This document shows, one piece after another, positions 16,968-25,139 of a DNA stretch of 41,357 nucleotides; the first letter of the stretch is position 1, and each line of letters starts with the position of its first letter. A model generated the notes under the pieces. That model was not told the DNA's origin, did no database searches, and saw nothing but the letters and a program-made list of their open reading frames with translations. This DNA comes from Bacteroidaceae bacterium (GTDB taxonomy: Bacteria; Bacteroidota; Bacteroidia; Bacteroidales; Bacteroidaceae). Position numbers and translations under genes: made by a program. The DNA is taken from the NCBI GenBank assembly GCA_024398595.1, contig JAKSIX010000019.1, positions 1 through 41,357 on the forward strand. Direction: 5' to 3'.

Positions 16968-18140
16968 TTATTTACGTACCAATACAGGAATCTTCAGATT
17001 CATTCCTACGCTGGTAGAATTGGCATCAGTTATCTTGTTGTACGCTGCGATATATGGCCATAACTTTTTCGTCCCATAGTATCGCAGGGATATTCTTGCC
17101 AACGTCTCTCCTGATTCAAGTACATGTGTGGCGAGGATTACATCAGTCATCCTGTATGACGTGGTATCGCTGACAGTGAATTGCGCGAGCGGTTTTGCCG
17201 CATCGGACTCTGTCAGTGTCAATTCCGTTTCCTGTGTCTTGCTTTCTGATGTCTGACTGACGTTTTCACTCTGTAGAATGCTGTCTGATTGTACGGCGGT
17301 TTCAGGTTCTTGTCCGTCTTTTGCGGTTTCCTGTACTGTGGCCGTATCAGCCAACCTTACAATATCCACAGACTTGACAGATGATTCCTTTGCGTTATCC
17401 GTACCGCTTCTCTCTACGAATTCCATACCTTTTCTCATGGTATGTATAATGTTCAGAGGCCATACACAATATGATACAATCAGGATAGTCAGCAGTATTA
17501 TACATACAGTCAACAGACTTCTGAACCTCCTTGCAGGCTTTGATTTGCTTTTTTTATCATTAGCGGATATGTCAGGCTCTGTTGGAACTGTGTCAGCTTC
17601 GGGCTCCGGCTTTGATTCAGGTTCTGATTCTGATTCAGGCTCTGATTCCTGTTCCGGTTCTTCCGCTTCTGATTTCAGCTCCGGTTCTGTTTCCTGTTCC
17701 AGTATCGGTTCCGGTTCTGCTTCGGTTCCCACTTCCGGTGTTGGCTCCGGTTCCGGATTATCAACTGCAAGCGTTTCCTGTTCTGGCGTGACAGACTTTT
17801 CTTTGGTTGCCTGTACTGGAGTGTCAATGAGAACGGTCTCAAAACTGTTGAAGGGCTTGTTTATGAAAGCCTTCAGTTCAGGCTCGGGAGTAAAAGAAAT
17901 TTTCTGATGTCCGTGAATTACAATCCTTTCTCCCGTATTGACATTGACGCTTTCCCTGTCACTTATCAGTATTTGTTTGAATGCACCGAACCCTTTAATA
18001 CGAACCTGCTCACCGGCAGAGACCTCTTCTGTTATTGTCTCAAAAAAAGATTTGACAAAAGCTGTGGAGACGCCTTTCCCAAGACCGGATACCTCACAGA
18101 AAAGTTCTGTAAGCTGAGATAGATTGATTTTGTTATCCAT
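16968..18140 (-). CDS. HU-domain / transmembrane / LysM fusion protein
   Basis: 390 aa with three parts. Residues 1-95 form an HU/IHF-type DNA-binding domain, with the saddle arm VRIKGFGAFK ... GERIVIHGHQKISFTPEPELK. Residues 118-190 are a Glu/Pro-rich linker. Residues 209-228 are a transmembrane helix (LLTVCIILLTILIVSYCVWP), preceded by a Lys/Arg patch (KKSKSKPARRFR) that places the N-terminus in the cytoplasm. After a Ser/Thr/Glu-rich stretch, residues 337-387 form a LysM domain (HVLESGETLARISLRYYGTKKLWPYI split by my reading), which binds peptidoglycan. The architecture suggests a bridge between nucleoid and cell wall. HU-like domains joined to SPOR domains are known in Bacteroidota, so envelope-linked HU proteins have precedent. 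Last gene of the operon, 3 bp after a stand-alone HU gene. Confidence 0.85.
   Translation of the reverse strand: MDNKINLSQLTELFCEVSGLGKGVSTAFVKSFFETITEEVSAGEQVRIKGFGAFKQILISDRESVNVNTGERIVIHGHQKISFTPEPELKAFINKPFNSFETVLIDTPVQATKEKSVTPEQETLAVDNPEPEPTPEVGTEAEPEPILEQETEPELKSEAEEPEQESEPESESEPESKPEPEADTVPTEPDISANDKKSKSKPARRFRSLLTVCIILLTILIVSYCVWPLNIIHTMRKGMEFVERSGTDNAKESSVKSVDIVRLADTATVQETAKDGQEPETAVQSDSILQSENVSQTSESKTQETELTLTESDAAKPLAQFTVSDTTSYRMTDVILATHVLESGETLARISLRYYGTKKLWPYIAAYNKITDANSTSVGMNLKIPVLVRK
17571..17790 (-). repeat. Degenerate hexanucleotide repeat coding a Glu/Pro/Ser linker
   Basis: On the plus strand the region repeats ggttcc/gattct-type hexamers (for example ttccggttctg and gattcaggctctgattc) that code alternating Glu-Pro and Glu-Ser residues 118-190 of the HU-LysM protein. 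It is in-frame throughout, so it forms an extended acidic linker and could vary in length by slippage. Confidence 0.7.
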
Positions 18141-18143
18141 AGC

Positions 18144-18416
18144 TTAATTGATCTTATCTTTCAGCAAAGCGCTGGGTTTATAATTCAGTGTAAGTTTTGG
18201 CGGTATCAGCATACGTTGTCCGTTACTGGGATTTACCGACACCCTTTCTTTCTTCTTCCTGACCTCAAGAATACCGAATCCGGATATACTTACTGAATCA
18301 CCTTCAGACCATGTCTTTTTCATGACAGAAAGTAAAATTCCAACCTGTCTGTCGGCCTCTTCGACAGTGAGCCCGCATTTGCCGGACAATGCTGTGAGAA
18401 ATTCCTTGTGGTTCAT
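18144..18416 (-). CDS. HU/IHF-family DNA-binding protein
   Basis: 90 aa from ATG 18416 (MNHKEFLTALSGKCGLTVEEA), which avoids overlap with rimO; a longer frame to 18470 would run into rimO and adds residues absent from HU proteins. Typical HU fold: N-terminal helix pair, then GDSVSISGFGILEVRKKKERVSVNPSNGQ and the terminal helix after IPPKLTLNYKPS. HU proteins bend DNA and package the nucleoid. It lies between rimO (16 bp upstream) and the HU-LysM gene (3 bp downstream), so two HU-fold proteins are made from one transcript. Confidence 0.9.
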   Translation of the reverse strand: MNHKEFLTALSGKCGLTVEEADRQVGILLSVMKKTWSEGDSVSISGFGILEVRKKKERVSVNPSNGQRMLIPPKLTLNYKPSALLKDKIN

Positions 18417-18432
18417 TTGCTTGAATATTAAA

Positions 18433-19731
18433 TCAGTCAACGGTTCCGTATAAATCAAAAGCCTCCGCACTGTCTATCCTGACATTGTAGAAATGTCCAC
18501 GGACAAGTCGTCGGCCTGCTGCCGGTATCAGGACTTCCGGGTCAACTTCCGGTGAGTCAAACTCTGTCCTTCCCACATAATACTCGCCTTCCTTCCGGTC
18601 TATGATTGTCTTGAATGTCTTTCCTGTTTTCTCCTGGGCAATCTGATATGAGATGTCCTGTTGGAGCCTCATAAGCATTGACAGGCGTGCCTGCTTGACA
18701 TCTTCAGGAACATCGTCTGTCAGATGCATCGCAGACCAGGTGCCGTCAACCTCACAGTATGCGAATGCCCCCATTCTCTCAAAACGTCCGGTACGTACGA
18801 AGTCCATCAACTGCTCAAAGTCATCTTCCGTCTCACCTGGGAATCCGACCATAAGCGTTGTCCTGATGTGTATTCCCGGTACTTCCGAACGGAAAGCATC
18901 AATCAGGTCGTAAGTCTGTGCGGCAGTGATATTACGTCTCATCCGTTTTAATACAGGATCGCTGATATGCTGCAACGCAATATCGATATATCTGCATACA
19001 TTATCCCTTTCTCTGATAACTCTCAGCAAGTCCATTGGAAAACTGTCAGGATAGGCATAGTGCAGTCTTATCCATTCAATTCCCTTAATGTCAGACAGCC
19101 GCTCGACCAACTCGGCAATCATTGGTCTGTGATAGCTGTCACGGCCATAGAAGGTCAAATCCTGGGCTATAAGCTGAATCTCTTTGACACCTTTTCCTGC
19201 AAGCAGTTCCGCTTCTGATAATATACTGTCAATGCTCCGCGACTTGTATGGACCTGTCATAATCGGTATCGCACAGTATGCGCATCCACGGCTGCATCCC
19301 TCGGCAATTTTCAGATATGCATAATGCGGCGGAGTCGTGATATGACGATCCAGTTCCAGCTCTGGGTGCCATACAGCCTTGATGTCTGTAAGAATACGGT
19401 TCCAGTCAAATTTTCCGTAGAATCCGTCGATTTCCGGTATCTCTGCCATCAGCTCCTTGCGGTATTTCTCAGACAGACATCCCATAACATATAGCCTGCC
19501 TATGTTCCCTCTCTTTTTAAGCTCACAGCATTCCAGAATCATATTTATTGATTCCTGCTGCGCGTCACCGATGAATCCGCAAGTATTGATAACTACGATT
19601 TCTCCTGCCGGAACAGACGGGTCATTGCGTACTTTCAAGCCGACAGCCTCGAACTGACGCATCAGTTTCTCGGAATCGACAAGATTCTTTGAGCACCCCA
19701 TCGTGATTACGTCAACAAAACCCTTTCTCAT
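18433..19731 (-). CDS. rimO: Ribosomal protein uS12 methylthiotransferase RimO
   Basis: Radical-SAM methylthiotransferase that modifies an Asp of ribosomal protein uS12; 432 aa, normal length. N-terminal UPF0004 domain with three cluster cysteines (C13 in GCSKN, C51 in NTCGF, C85 in MGCLSEKY), radical SAM motif CSRGCAYC (C146, C150, C153) and a C-terminal TRAM domain (about 370-432). The N-terminal hallmark VDVITMGCSKNLVDSE distinguishes RimO from MiaB. It begins 6 bp after the ftsY stop and is part of the ribosomal/secretion operon. Confidence 0.97.
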   Translation of the reverse strand: MRKGFVDVITMGCSKNLVDSEKLMRQFEAVGLKVRNDPSVPAGEIVVINTCGFIGDAQQESINMILECCELKKRGNIGRLYVMGCLSEKYRKELMAEIPEIDGFYGKFDWNRILTDIKAVWHPELELDRHITTPPHYAYLKIAEGCSRGCAYCAIPIMTGPYKSRSIDSILSEAELLAGKGVKEIQLIAQDLTFYGRDSYHRPMIAELVERLSDIKGIEWIRLHYAYPDSFPMDLLRVIRERDNVCRYIDIALQHISDPVLKRMRRNITAAQTYDLIDAFRSEVPGIHIRTTLMVGFPGETEDDFEQLMDFVRTGRFERMGAFAYCEVDGTWSAMHLTDDVPEDVKQARLSMLMRLQQDISYQIAQEKTGKTFKTIIDRKEGEYYVGRTEFDSPEVDPEVLIPAAGRRLVRGHFYNVRIDSAEAFDLYGTVD

Positions 19732-19737
19732 CTTGTC

Positions 19738-20694
19738 TCAATCATTTCCAAACAGAGAGTCAACGAATTCTGTGCGTGAGAACACCTGCAGGTCATCGGC
19801 CTTCTCGCCAAGTCCTACATATCTGACAGGAATGTGGAACTGGTCCGAGATACCTATCACGACACCTCCTTTGGCTGTCCCGTCAAGCTTGGTTATGGCC
19901 AATGATGTAACTTCCGTTGCCAATGTGAATTGCTTTGCCTGTTCAAACGCATTCTGTCCTGTGGAACCGTCAAGAACGAGCATCACCTCGTCAGGTGCAC
20001 CTGGAACGACCTTGCCCATGACGTTCTTTATCTTGGACAGTTCATTCATCAGACCGACTTTATTATGAAGCCTGCCCGCTGTGTCAATCAGTACGACATC
20101 GGCATTGGTGGCTATAGCTGAACTTACGGTATCGTATGCTACCGATGCCGGATCAGAGCCCATTTTCTGATGAATGACAGGAACATCAACCTTCCTGCCC
20201 CATTCCAGAAGCTGCTCGACCGCAGCGGCACGGAATGTATCTGCGGCTCCGAGAACAACCTTATAACCCTTCTGCTTGAAATGGTATGCAAGTTTGCCTA
20301 TTGTCGTAGTCTTGCCGACACCGTTTACTCCCACTACAAGTATGACGTATGGTCTGCGTCCGTCAGGTATGGAGAAATCTGTCTGATTCTCATTGTTGTT
20401 CTCAAGCAGCAGTTTTGATATCTCGTCACGCAGGATTGTATTCAATTCTTCTGCATTGAGGTATTTGTCGTGCTCTACACGCTCTTCTATCCTTTTGATT
20501 ATTTTCAATGTGGTCTCTACACCTACATCTGATGTAATCAGAACCTCCTCAAGATTGTCCAGTACTTCATCATCGACTTTTGATTTGCCGAACGTTGCTC
20601 TGGATAATTTCTGGAAAACACTTTCCTTGGTCTTTGCCAAACCTTGGTCAAGGACCTGCTTTTTGTCTCGTGAGAAAATAGAGAGTATACCCAT
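19738..20694 (-). CDS. ftsY: Signal recognition particle receptor FtsY
   Basis: SRP receptor GTPase that delivers ribosome-nascent chains to the membrane translocon; 318 aa from ATG 20694 (MGILSIFSRDKKQ). A longer in-frame extension to 20772 begins with residues unlike FtsY and is rejected. No long acidic A domain is present, as usual in Bacteroidota. NG domain: P-loop GVNGVGKTTTIGKLA, DTFRAAAVEQL, DTAGRLHNK, TKLDGTAKGG and the terminal GLGEKADDLQVF. Located after DUF4295 and before rimO. Confidence 0.96.
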   Translation of the reverse strand: MGILSIFSRDKKQVLDQGLAKTKESVFQKLSRATFGKSKVDDEVLDNLEEVLITSDVGVETTLKIIKRIEERVEHDKYLNAEELNTILRDEISKLLLENNNENQTDFSIPDGRRPYVILVVGVNGVGKTTTIGKLAYHFKQKGYKVVLGAADTFRAAAVEQLLEWGRKVDVPVIHQKMGSDPASVAYDTVSSAIATNADVVLIDTAGRLHNKVGLMNELSKIKNVMGKVVPGAPDEVMLVLDGSTGQNAFEQAKQFTLATEVTSLAITKLDGTAKGGVVIGISDQFHIPVRYVGLGEKADDLQVFSRTEFVDSLFGND

Positions 20695-20791
20695 AATTGT
20701 TGCGAAGTTAACAAATTCCAAAATACAAAACAAAGGAACGGCCGGATTAGACTCCGACCGTTCCATCAACACCTTATCTTTTACCGCTGAA

Positions 20792-20938
20792 TTACTTGAG
20801 AGCGTCCTTTAGGTTCTCTTCAGCAACAATCTGCTCAGTGAAAATGTATGCACCAGTCTTAGGTGATTTCTCCATCTTGATGACCTTGGCCATCTGTACC
20901 TTACCCGTACGAAGGGTAGCAACAACCTTTTTTGCCAT
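20792..20938 (-). CDS. DUF4295 small basic protein, probable ribosomal protein
   Basis: A 48-aa protein, ATG at 20938 and TAA at 20792-20794, starting MAKKVVATLRTGK and ending EENLKDALK. The block VIKMEKSPKTGAYIFTEQIV matches the Bacteroidota-specific DUF4295 family that always sits after bL33 and before ftsY. Its size, basic charge and position with bL28 and bL33 suggest a ribosome component; from memory, a Bacteroidota ribosome structure revealed an extra large-subunit protein of this kind (called bL38), but I cannot verify the match here. It starts 11 bp after the rpmG stop. Confidence 0.85.
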   Translation of the reverse strand: MAKKVVATLRTGKVQMAKVIKMEKSPKTGAYIFTEQIVAEENLKDALK

Positions 20939-20949
20939 AGTTTACGGAT

Positions 20950-21138
20950 TTACTTTATTTCGCGATGAACAGTAACCCTCTTCAGAATCGGGTTGTATTT
21001 CTTAAGCTCAAGTCTCTCAGGAGTGTTCTTCCTGTTCTTGGTAGTAATATAGCGCGATGTGCCCGGCATACCGCTATCCTTGTGCTCAGTGCATTCGAGA
21101 ATGACCTGAACCCTATTTCCTTTCACTTTCTTTGACAT
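20950..21138 (-). CDS. rpmG: Large-subunit ribosomal protein bL33
   Basis: 62 aa. [19 protein letters not shown] then [28 protein letters not shown] are the bL33 signature. Only one Cys (C16) is present, so this is the zinc-free form. Length and the conserved [21 protein letters not shown] core agree with the family. It lies between rpmB and the DUF4295 gene. Confidence 0.97.
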   Translation of the reverse strand: MSKKVKGNRVQVILECTEHKDSGMPGTSRYITTKNRKNTPERLELKKYNPILKRVTVHREIK

Positions 21139-21157
21139 AGTACTGTACTCCTTGGAT

Positions 21158-21418
21158 TTAAGCGATTATTTTAATGTCCTTCCAGTCACAATAGCCATTT
21201 TCAACAGCCTCCTTGAGAGCGGCATCAAGGCCTTTCTTGTTTATAATCCTCAGGCCGGCTGCACTGAGGCGAAGGCTAATCCAACAGTCTTCCTCTACAT
21301 AATAGAACTTCTTGGTAAAAAGGTTGACCTCGAAAGTTCTCTTGGTTCTCTTTTTTGAATGGGAAACATTGTTGCCAACCATTGCCTTCTTACCGGTAAT
21401 CTGACAAATTCTCGACAT
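21158..21418 (-). CDS. rpmB: Large-subunit ribosomal protein bL28
   Basis: 86 aa. [27 protein letters not shown] is the bL28 N-terminus, followed by [12 protein letters not shown] and [20 protein letters not shown]. It lacks the CxxC pairs of the zinc form. First gene of the rpmB-rpmG-DUF4295-ftsY-rimO-HU-HU/LysM operon; a promoter with both boxes and correct spacing is present upstream at 21468-21499. Confidence 0.97.
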   Translation of the reverse strand: MSRICQITGKKAMVGNNVSHSKKRTKRTFEVNLFTKKFYYVEEDCWISLRLSAAGLRIINKKGLDAALKEAVENGYCDWKDIKIIA

Positions 21419-21467
21419 TTTATCTTAATTTTTTGTTCGTTTTTACTATAATCCCGAAAACAGGGTG

Positions 21468-21499
21468 CAAAATAACACCATTATTTGCTCATTTCCAAA
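21468..21499 (-). promoter_or_regulatory. Promoter of the rpmB-ftsY-rimO operon
   Basis: Minus strand: -33 box TTTG (21496-21499), 20-bp spacer, -7 box TTATTTTG (21468-21475; one mismatch to TAnnTTTG). The implied transcription start is near 21464, giving a leader of about 45 nt before rpmB. Confidence 0.6.
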
Positions 21500-21542
21500 C
21501 AAAACTGAATATTTTTTGCCCGAAATGATTCAAAACAGGTTC

Positions 21543-22565
21543 TCATATAACCGTATTTGAAAATATGGGGACGTCAATATTGCAGAAATCTCCATCTATG
21601 TATTTGTAATATCCGGTTATTCCAATCATTGCGGCATTGTCTGTCGTATATGAGAATCTTGGAATGAATACTTTCCAATGATATCTGGCTGCATGGTCAA
21701 GAAACGCCTCACGCAGACCGGTATTTGCCGATACGCCTCCGGCCACCGCCACCTGACGGATTCCGGTATCCTTGACGGCCATTCTCAGCTTCTTCATCAG
21801 AATATCGACTATCGTGCGCTCCAGACTGGCGGCAAGGTCTTCCTTGTGATGCTCCACAAAATCCGGATCCTCTGCGACCCAGTCCCTGAGATGATACAGG
21901 AACGATGTCTTCAATCCGCTGAAACTGTAGTTGTATCCGGCGATGTCCGGCTTGCTGAATGTGTATGCCTTGGGATTTCCCTGACGTGCGAGCCTGTCTA
22001 TTATCGGCCCTCCCGGATAACCGAATCCCATAACTTTGGAGCATTTGTCTATGGCCTCGCCTGCCGCATCGTCGATGGTCTGTCCCAGTATCGTCATCTT
22101 ATTGTAGGAATCGACCCTGACAATCTGGGAGTTGCCCCCGGATACCAGCAGACACAGGAATGGGAACTCCGGAGTGTCCGGATCCTCGCCTGGCTGCTTT
22201 ATGAAATGCGCCATTATGTGTCCCTGCAGGTGATTGACCTCTATCATAGGTATATTGAGACCTCTCGCAAATCCTTTTGCGAACGAAACACCGACCAGAA
22301 GCGACCCCATCAGACCGGGACCTCTGGTGAATGCCACGGCGGACAACTGCTCCTTTGTGACACCAGCTCTTTTCAACGCTGTGTCAACAACCGGCACTAT
22401 GTTCTGCTGGTGAGCTCTCGATGCAAGTTCCGGCACTACCCCACCATATTCTTCGTGTACCTTCTGGCTGGCGGTCACGTTTGACAGAAGTTCTCCGTCG
22501 CGCAATACAGCAGCTGAAGTATCGTCACAGGACGACTCGATTCCCAAGATATAGACGTTATCCAT
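21543..22565 (-). CDS. tsaD: tRNA threonylcarbamoyltransferase TsaD
   Basis: Catalytic subunit that transfers threonylcarbamoyl to A37 of ANN-decoding tRNAs, with TsaB/TsaC/TsaE; 340 aa. Start is ATG 22565 (MDNVYILGIESSCDDTSAAV); the frame extends to a GTG at 22577 with no family match. Motifs: GIESSCDDTS nucleotide-binding start, metal-binding HLQGH (in NHLQGHIMAH), LLVSGGNSQ, DDAAGEAIDKCSK and AGGVSANTGLR. All key residues are intact. Transcribed alone on the minus strand, divergent from the phenylacetate-CoA-ligase gene. Confidence 0.96.
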   Translation of the reverse strand: MDNVYILGIESSCDDTSAAVLRDGELLSNVTASQKVHEEYGGVVPELASRAHQQNIVPVVDTALKRAGVTKEQLSAVAFTRGPGLMGSLLVGVSFAKGFARGLNIPMIEVNHLQGHIMAHFIKQPGEDPDTPEFPFLCLLVSGGNSQIVRVDSYNKMTILGQTIDDAAGEAIDKCSKVMGFGYPGGPIIDRLARQGNPKAYTFSKPDIAGYNYSFSGLKTSFLYHLRDWVAEDPDFVEHHKEDLAASLERTIVDILMKKLRMAVKDTGIRQVAVAGGVSANTGLREAFLDHAARYHWKVFIPRFSYTTDNAAMIGITGYYKYIDGDFCNIDVPIFSNTVI

Positions 22566-22595
22566 CGTGAAAACCACCTTTTATCCAAATCGGCG

Positions 22596-22603
22596 CAAAG
22601 TTA
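22596..22603 (-). promoter_or_regulatory. Candidate -7 box for tsaD
   Basis: Minus-strand TAACTTTG, full TAnnTTTG match, placing the transcript start near 22592 and a 27-nt leader before the ATG at 22565. No good -33 box at the expected spacing. Confidence 0.45.
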
Positions 22604-22651
22604 CGATATTCTTTTTCTAATTTCGCGCAGGAATATCAAATCGGTGGAAAA

Positions 22652-23953
22652 ATGATTTGGAACAGGGAAATTGAATGTATGCCGCGTGAGAAGATGCGGG
22701 TGCTGCAGGGAGAGAAACTGAAACGTATTGTTGCGCATGCCTATAATAATTCACTGTTCTACAGAAGAAAGTTTGATGAATACGGAATAAGGCCGGAGGA
22801 TATAAGTTCCATAGACGATATAGTAAAGCTGCCGTTTACGGTAAAGCACGATTTGCGCGATAATTATCCGTTCGGTATGATGGCTGTGCCGATGTCGGAC
22901 ATCATACGCATACACGCCTCATCCGGTACTACGGGGAAGCCGATTGTTGTAGGATATACGGAAAAAGATTTGGAGAACTGGTCAGAGGCCGTTGCACGTT
23001 GCCTGACATCATTCGGACTGGATTCATCTGACCTTATACAGATAGCATACGGCTACGGGCTGTTTACAGGCGGTCTTGGGTTGCATTACGGTGTTCAGAG
23101 AATTGGGGCGACGGTAATTCCCGCAGGTACGGGGAACACGGTCAAGCAGCTGCAGATGATGTCTGATTTCAGTACATCGGCTTTGGCCTGTACTCCGTCG
23201 TATGCGATGTATATGGCTGAGAAGATGAATAAATACGACATTCCCGTTGATTCACTCTCGTTACGGATAGGAATATTCGGAGCGGAGCCATGGACAGAGA
23301 ATATGCGCCGTGAGATACAGGATAAACTGCACATCAAGGCGTACGACATCTACGGACTGACGGAAATCAGCGGACCTGGAGTAGGCGGAGAATGCGAGTG
23401 CCAGAACGGCATTCACATATCGGAGGACCTGTTTTATCCGGAGATTGTCGATCCTGTCACATTGGAGTCTGTTGGACCGGGACAGCGTGGAGAACTGGTA
23501 TTCACCACACTTGACAAATGGGGAATGCCGATGATAAGGTATCGTACACGCGATTTGACCACACTCAATTATGAAACCTGCGAATGTGGCCGTACGACTG
23601 TACGTATGGGCAAAATTCTCGGTAGAAGCGATGATATGCTTATTGTGAGGGGCGTAAACGTGTTCCCGTCGCAGGTTGAGTCAATATTGCTGGAATTCCC
23701 TGAATATGAGCCGTATTTCCTTATTGAGGTGGATAGGATCAACAATACCGACACGTTCCAGATTCAGGTTGAGGTGAAACCGGAATTCTATACAGACAAA
23801 ATCAACCAGCTTGTACGTATCAAGGAACGCTTGACCTCACGCATACAGAATGTCATTGGCATCCAGCCTGAAATAAAGATTGTACAGCCAAATACCATTG
23901 AACGTTCGACAGGCAAATCAAAACGTGCCATAGATCACCGTAAGTTTGAATAA
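22652..23953 (+). CDS. Phenylacetate-CoA-ligase-like AMP-forming enzyme
   Basis: 433 aa, ANL adenylate-forming superfamily. P-loop-like motif HASSGTTGKPIVVGYT (88-103), then the GLFTGGLGLHYGVQRIGATVIPAGTG block, IYGLTEISGPGVGGEC, the hinge/ligase motif YRTRDLTTL and the C-terminal GRSDDMLIVRGVNVFPSQVE are all typical of PaaK. It would activate phenylacetate or another aryl acid to its CoA thioester. In Bacteroidota this enzyme is paired with an ACT-domain protein, as here (15 bp downstream), and often with indolepyruvate oxidoreductase, which is not in this window. Substrate is therefore uncertain. Confidence 0.9.
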   Translation: MIWNREIECMPREKMRVLQGEKLKRIVAHAYNNSLFYRRKFDEYGIRPEDISSIDDIVKLPFTVKHDLRDNYPFGMMAVPMSDIIRIHASSGTTGKPIVVGYTEKDLENWSEAVARCLTSFGLDSSDLIQIAYGYGLFTGGLGLHYGVQRIGATVIPAGTGNTVKQLQMMSDFSTSALACTPSYAMYMAEKMNKYDIPVDSLSLRIGIFGAEPWTENMRREIQDKLHIKAYDIYGLTEISGPGVGGECECQNGIHISEDLFYPEIVDPVTLESVGPGQRGELVFTTLDKWGMPMIRYRTRDLTTLNYETCECGRTTVRMGKILGRSDDMLIVRGVNVFPSQVESILLEFPEYEPYFLIEVDRINNTDTFQIQVEVKPEFYTDKINQLVRIKERLTSRIQNVIGIQPEIKIVQPNTIERSTGKSKRAIDHRKFE

Positions 23954-23968
23954 AAAAACTTTCCAGTT

Positions 23969-24370
23969 ATGCTTATCAGACAAATATCAGTTTTTTTGGA
24001 GAACCGTAACGGTCAGTTTGCCGGGATAGCCAGACTGCTCGGCGAGAATAACATCAATCTCAGATGCTTTACTGTTTCCGAGAGTAATGATTTCGGACTG
24101 GCCAGAATACTTGTTGATAATGATGACATAGACAGGACCTATAACCTGCTGAAGTCAAAGTCGTACGGTGTCAGCATCAACAATGTCGTGTATCTCGAAA
24201 GCGGCAATGTTCCCGGGTCGATGGTCAAGGCTATGGACAAGCTGTCAGAGGCAGGCATCGCAATTGAGTATATGTATGCATACGCAGAGTCTGAGAGCAG
24301 TATATCGCATATTATAATACGTGCCGCCGACAATGAGGAACTGGCAGATCAGCTTATATCCGGGATTTAA
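23969..24370 (+). CDS. ACT-domain amino-acid-binding protein
   Basis: 133 aa made of two ACT units: MLIRQISVFLENRNGQFAGIARLL...NINLRCF and, after residue 70, PGSMVKAMDKLSEAGIAIEYMYAY. Stand-alone tandem ACT proteins bind small ligands, usually amino acids, and this type is regularly encoded next to paaK in Bacteroidales, suggesting it senses an aromatic amino acid or its product. No catalytic domain. Its last 17 bp overlap the end of the convergent LytTR gene. Confidence 0.9.
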   Translation: MLIRQISVFLENRNGQFAGIARLLGENNINLRCFTVSESNDFGLARILVDNDDIDRTYNLLKSKSYGVSINNVVYLESGNVPGSMVKAMDKLSEAGIAIEYMYAYAESESSISHIIIRAADNEELADQLISGI

Positions 24371-25109
24371 GCAATGAATCCCGGAAGTTCTTTCCTATCG
24401 GTATGACCGTTCCTGAAACAATCATGTCATCGCCGGTTATGGCGAATATCCGGTTCCTGTTTACGATGTAGGATCTGTGTGTCTGGACAAACATTGATTC
24501 AGGAAGCATAGAAAGTGTCTTCTTCAGGGTAAGAGATACAATTTCCTTGTCCGCTACAGAATGGATTATTATATGTTTTTCCATGCTCTGGATGAAAATG
24601 ATGTCATTCAGAAATATCTTCTTTACCGTACCGTCGGATGCCTTCAAATATATGTGCGACCTGCTTTCACATGACGTATAAATATCTGACGCGCTGTAAG
24701 ATATGATATTTTTGAGTCTCTCCTTCAATAAGGAATAGTATAGGAACATGGTTGGAACGGCTGTCAGATTGACTCTTATTATTCTTGCGCTGTCAGATTT
24801 ACATCGTAGTAGCGTACCGGTCAAAAATATACCGATAGTATTGACAATCAGCAGAATAAACGCTGCAAAGACAGCATATTCCCTGAATGCAAGCCCCGGT
24901 GATGCTGCGGAATCCCATTCGATGTTCTTGCCGGCCCAATAGCGCAATGCAACATCCATACATGCTATGGTCAGAAAGATGGAGGCAAATATGATAATAG
25001 AGACTCCGTATCCTGTCTGACTGTATAAATCATCGGATAGCAGTACATACAATGTATTAAATGCTGACAGAAGGAAAGGGATAAACAAGTACTTTAACGG
25101 CAATTTCAT
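24354..25109 (-). CDS. Membrane-anchored LytTR transcriptional regulator
   Basis: About 251 aa from ATG 25109 (MKLPLKYLFIPFLL); an in-frame GTG at 25139 would add ten residues. Four transmembrane helices occupy roughly residues 8-140, followed by a LytTR DNA-binding domain (about 155-250) with IYLKASDGTVKKIFLNDIIFIQS, FVQTHRSYIVNRNRI and VIPIGKNFRDSLL. There is no response-regulator receiver domain, so this is a membrane LytTR protein that may sense an envelope signal directly. Targets are unknown. It overlaps the convergent ACT gene by 17 bp. Confidence 0.88.
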   Translation of the reverse strand: MKLPLKYLFIPFLLSAFNTLYVLLSDDLYSQTGYGVSIIIFASIFLTIACMDVALRYWAGKNIEWDSAASPGLAFREYAVFAAFILLIVNTIGIFLTGTLLRCKSDSARIIRVNLTAVPTMFLYYSLLKERLKNIISYSASDIYTSCESRSHIYLKASDGTVKKIFLNDIIFIQSMEKHIIIHSVADKEIVSLTLKKTLSMLPESMFVQTHRSYIVNRNRIFAITGDDMIVSGTVIPIGKNFRDSLLKSRI

Positions 25110-25139
25110 AAAACGCTTGAAATCAGTTGTTTGAATCAC

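Noticed and set aside
17571-17790. Possible minisatellite outside coding sequence
   Set aside because: It keeps frame and codes the acidic linker of the HU-LysM protein.
20695-20772. 26-residue N-terminal extension of FtsY
   Set aside because: The extension has no FtsY similarity; MGILSIFSRDKK is the normal start.
21678-22484. 268-codon plus-strand open frame inside tsaD
   Set aside because: Antisense shadow of a conserved gene with intact catalytic motifs; no family features.
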